From NCBI RefSeq assembly GCF_006715045.1, contig NZ_VFML01000001.1, positions 5,676,001 through 5,740,000 on the forward strand: a DNA stretch of 64,000 bases, written 5' to 3'. Positions 63,086 to 64,000 of this stretch are shown piece after piece. Positions within the stretch are counted from its first letter, which is position 1. Each line of letters starts with the position of its first letter. A program made the translations under genes and the position numbers. Origin of the DNA: Amycolatopsis cihanbeyliensis (GTDB taxonomy: Bacteria > Actinomycetota > Actinomycetes > Mycobacteriales > Pseudonocardiaceae). A model generated the notes under the pieces. The model saw only the letters and a program-made list of their open reading frames with translations. It searched no databases and was not told where the DNA came from.

Positions 63086-64000
63086 CGGGGCAGCCGGACT
63101 ACGAGGTCATCGTCGTCGGCGCGGGGTTCGGCGGCCTCGGTGCGGGCATCGCGCTGCGGGACGCCGGTATCGAGGACTTCCTGATCATCGAGCGGGCCGG
63201 GGACATCGGTGGGACCTGGCGGGACAACACGTATCCGGATGTCGCCGTCGACCTGCCCTCGTTCACCTACCAGTTCTCCTTCGAGAAGAACCCGGACTGG
63301 TCCCGGGTGTTCCCCAAGGGCAGCGAGGTCAAAGCCTATATCGACCACTGCGCGGAGAAGTACGGGCTGTGGCAGTTCATCCGGCTGAACACCGAGATGA
63401 CCGCGCGGACCTGGGACGAGGACAACCACCTGTGGCGGATCAGCCTGCGCGAGGGCGAGCTCACCTGCCGTTACGTGATCACCGCGCTCGGCGCGTTCAT
63501 CGACCCGCGCACCCCGGATATTCCCGGCCTCGATGACTTCGCGGGAAAGGTGCTGCGTACCGCCGCCTGGGACCACCGGCACGACCTGGCCGGCGAGCGG
63601 GTCGCGGTGATCGGCACGGGTTCCACGGCGGTGCAGCTCATTCCCAAGGTGGCGAAGGTGGCCAGGCGGCTCACCGTGTTCCAACGCCGGGCGATCTGGG
63701 TGTTCGCCAAGCCCGACCTGAGGATCCCGCCGGCGGTCCGGACGCTGTTTCGCAGGTTGCCGTTCATCCAGAGCGTGGTGCGCGGGATCACCGCGGCGGT
63801 CGTCGAACTGTTGCTGGTCGGCGTGATCGTGTCCGGGAAACCGGGCTCCTTCGTGGCGAAGCGGGCCGAGCGGGCGATCCGCGGCTACCTGCGTACCCAG
63901 GTGCGGGATCCCGAACTGCGCCGCAAGCTCACCCCGGACTACGGGTTCGGCTGCAAGCGGCCCAGCGTGTCCAACACCTACTACAGGACCTTCACCAGGG
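63082..64000 (+). CDS. Flavin-containing (Baeyer-Villiger type) monooxygenase, 3' end outside window
   Basis: First 306 residues present. FAD motif VVGAGFGGLGAGIALRDAGI (about 10-29), GGTWRDNTYPDVAVD (about 46-60), NADP motif VAVIGTGSTAVQLIPKVA (about 172-189) and the BVMO-like region AWDHRHDLAGERV. Close to the MymA/EthA group, which oxidise ketones or thioethers. Coupled to the hydrolase, which could hydrolyse the ester product. The gene continues beyond 64000. Confidence 0.92.
   Translation, partial: MTGQPDYEVIVVGAGFGGLGAGIALRDAGIEDFLIIERAGDIGGTWRDNTYPDVAVDLPSFTYQFSFEKNPDWSRVFPKGSEVKAYIDHCAEKYGLWQFIRLNTEMTARTWDEDNHLWRISLREGELTCRYVITALGAFIDPRTPDIPGLDDFAGKVLRTAAWDHRHDLAGERVAVIGTGSTAVQLIPKVAKVARRLTVFQRRAIWVFAKPDLRIPPAVRTLFRRLPFIQSVVRGITAAVVELLLVGVIVSGKPGSFVAKRAERAIRGYLRTQVRDPELRRKLTPDYGFGCKRPSVSNTYYRTFTR

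Overview
This window is about 70% G+C actinobacterial chromosome, most likely from a member of the Pseudonocardiaceae (Amycolatopsis/Prauserella-like). The evidence is the codon usage, frequent GTG starts, leaderless -10/start arrangements and gene order. From 1 to about 25.2 kb the order pth-rplY-prs-glmU-TetR-mfd-mazG-lytic transglycosylase-eno-ftsB-DUF501-ppx follows the M. tuberculosis Rv1014c-Rv1026 neighbourhood. Lineage insertions include an F420-type oxidoreductase, a GGDEF protein, a desaturase, a CcdA/TlpA thiol pair, a MarR/SDR pair and a PQQ-type sugar dehydrogenase. A tRNA-Gln(UUG) lies at 6.3 kb. A secreted subtilase closes the core block at 27.06 kb, followed by a strong hairpin.

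From 27.1 to 30.7 kb there is an accessory islet, all on the minus strand. It holds a DUF732-like lipoprotein, an XRE-HTH/TPR-like regulator whose ribosome binding site is buried in a 13-bp stem, and a chain of very small genes overlapping by 4 to 8 bases, most of which encode zinc-finger-like or DnaJ-type Cys motifs. I consider this the least described system here. After it come an S10 carboxypeptidase, a type 5 uracil-DNA glycosylase (udgB) and a type II NADH dehydrogenase (ndh).

From 34.41 to 49.12 kb there is a complete actinobacterial integrative and conjugative element (AICE, pSAM2-like), inserted in the 3' half of a tRNA with anticodon UAA. A 44-bp direct repeat with one mismatch marks its ends. 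The core is int-xis-rep (RepSA type), a DUF2637 membrane protein, an FtsK-type Tra translocase and a string of small coupled genes. A divergent control region leads to a GntR/P-loop kinase fusion and a 2-hydroxyacid dehydrogenase. The cargo is defensive or addictive: a HigBA-like pair with a coupled third gene, an ScoMcrA-like HNH nuclease and a VapBC-like pair. A serine-recombinase remnant outside the right end suggests repeated integration at this site.

From 49.5 to 64 kb the chromosome carries oxidoreductase/regulator pairs: NmrA with a frameshifted AraC gene, FAD monooxygenase with TetR, and an SDR/DapB-like operon behind a perfect KstR-type box. A group of exported proteins follows: beta-helix/FG-GAP, an orphan secreted protein, a small zinc protease with an atypical motif and a YVTN-like propeller. 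The window ends with a methyltransferase divergent from an alpha/beta hydrolase and Baeyer-Villiger-type monooxygenase pair that recalls the mymA/lipR arrangement.
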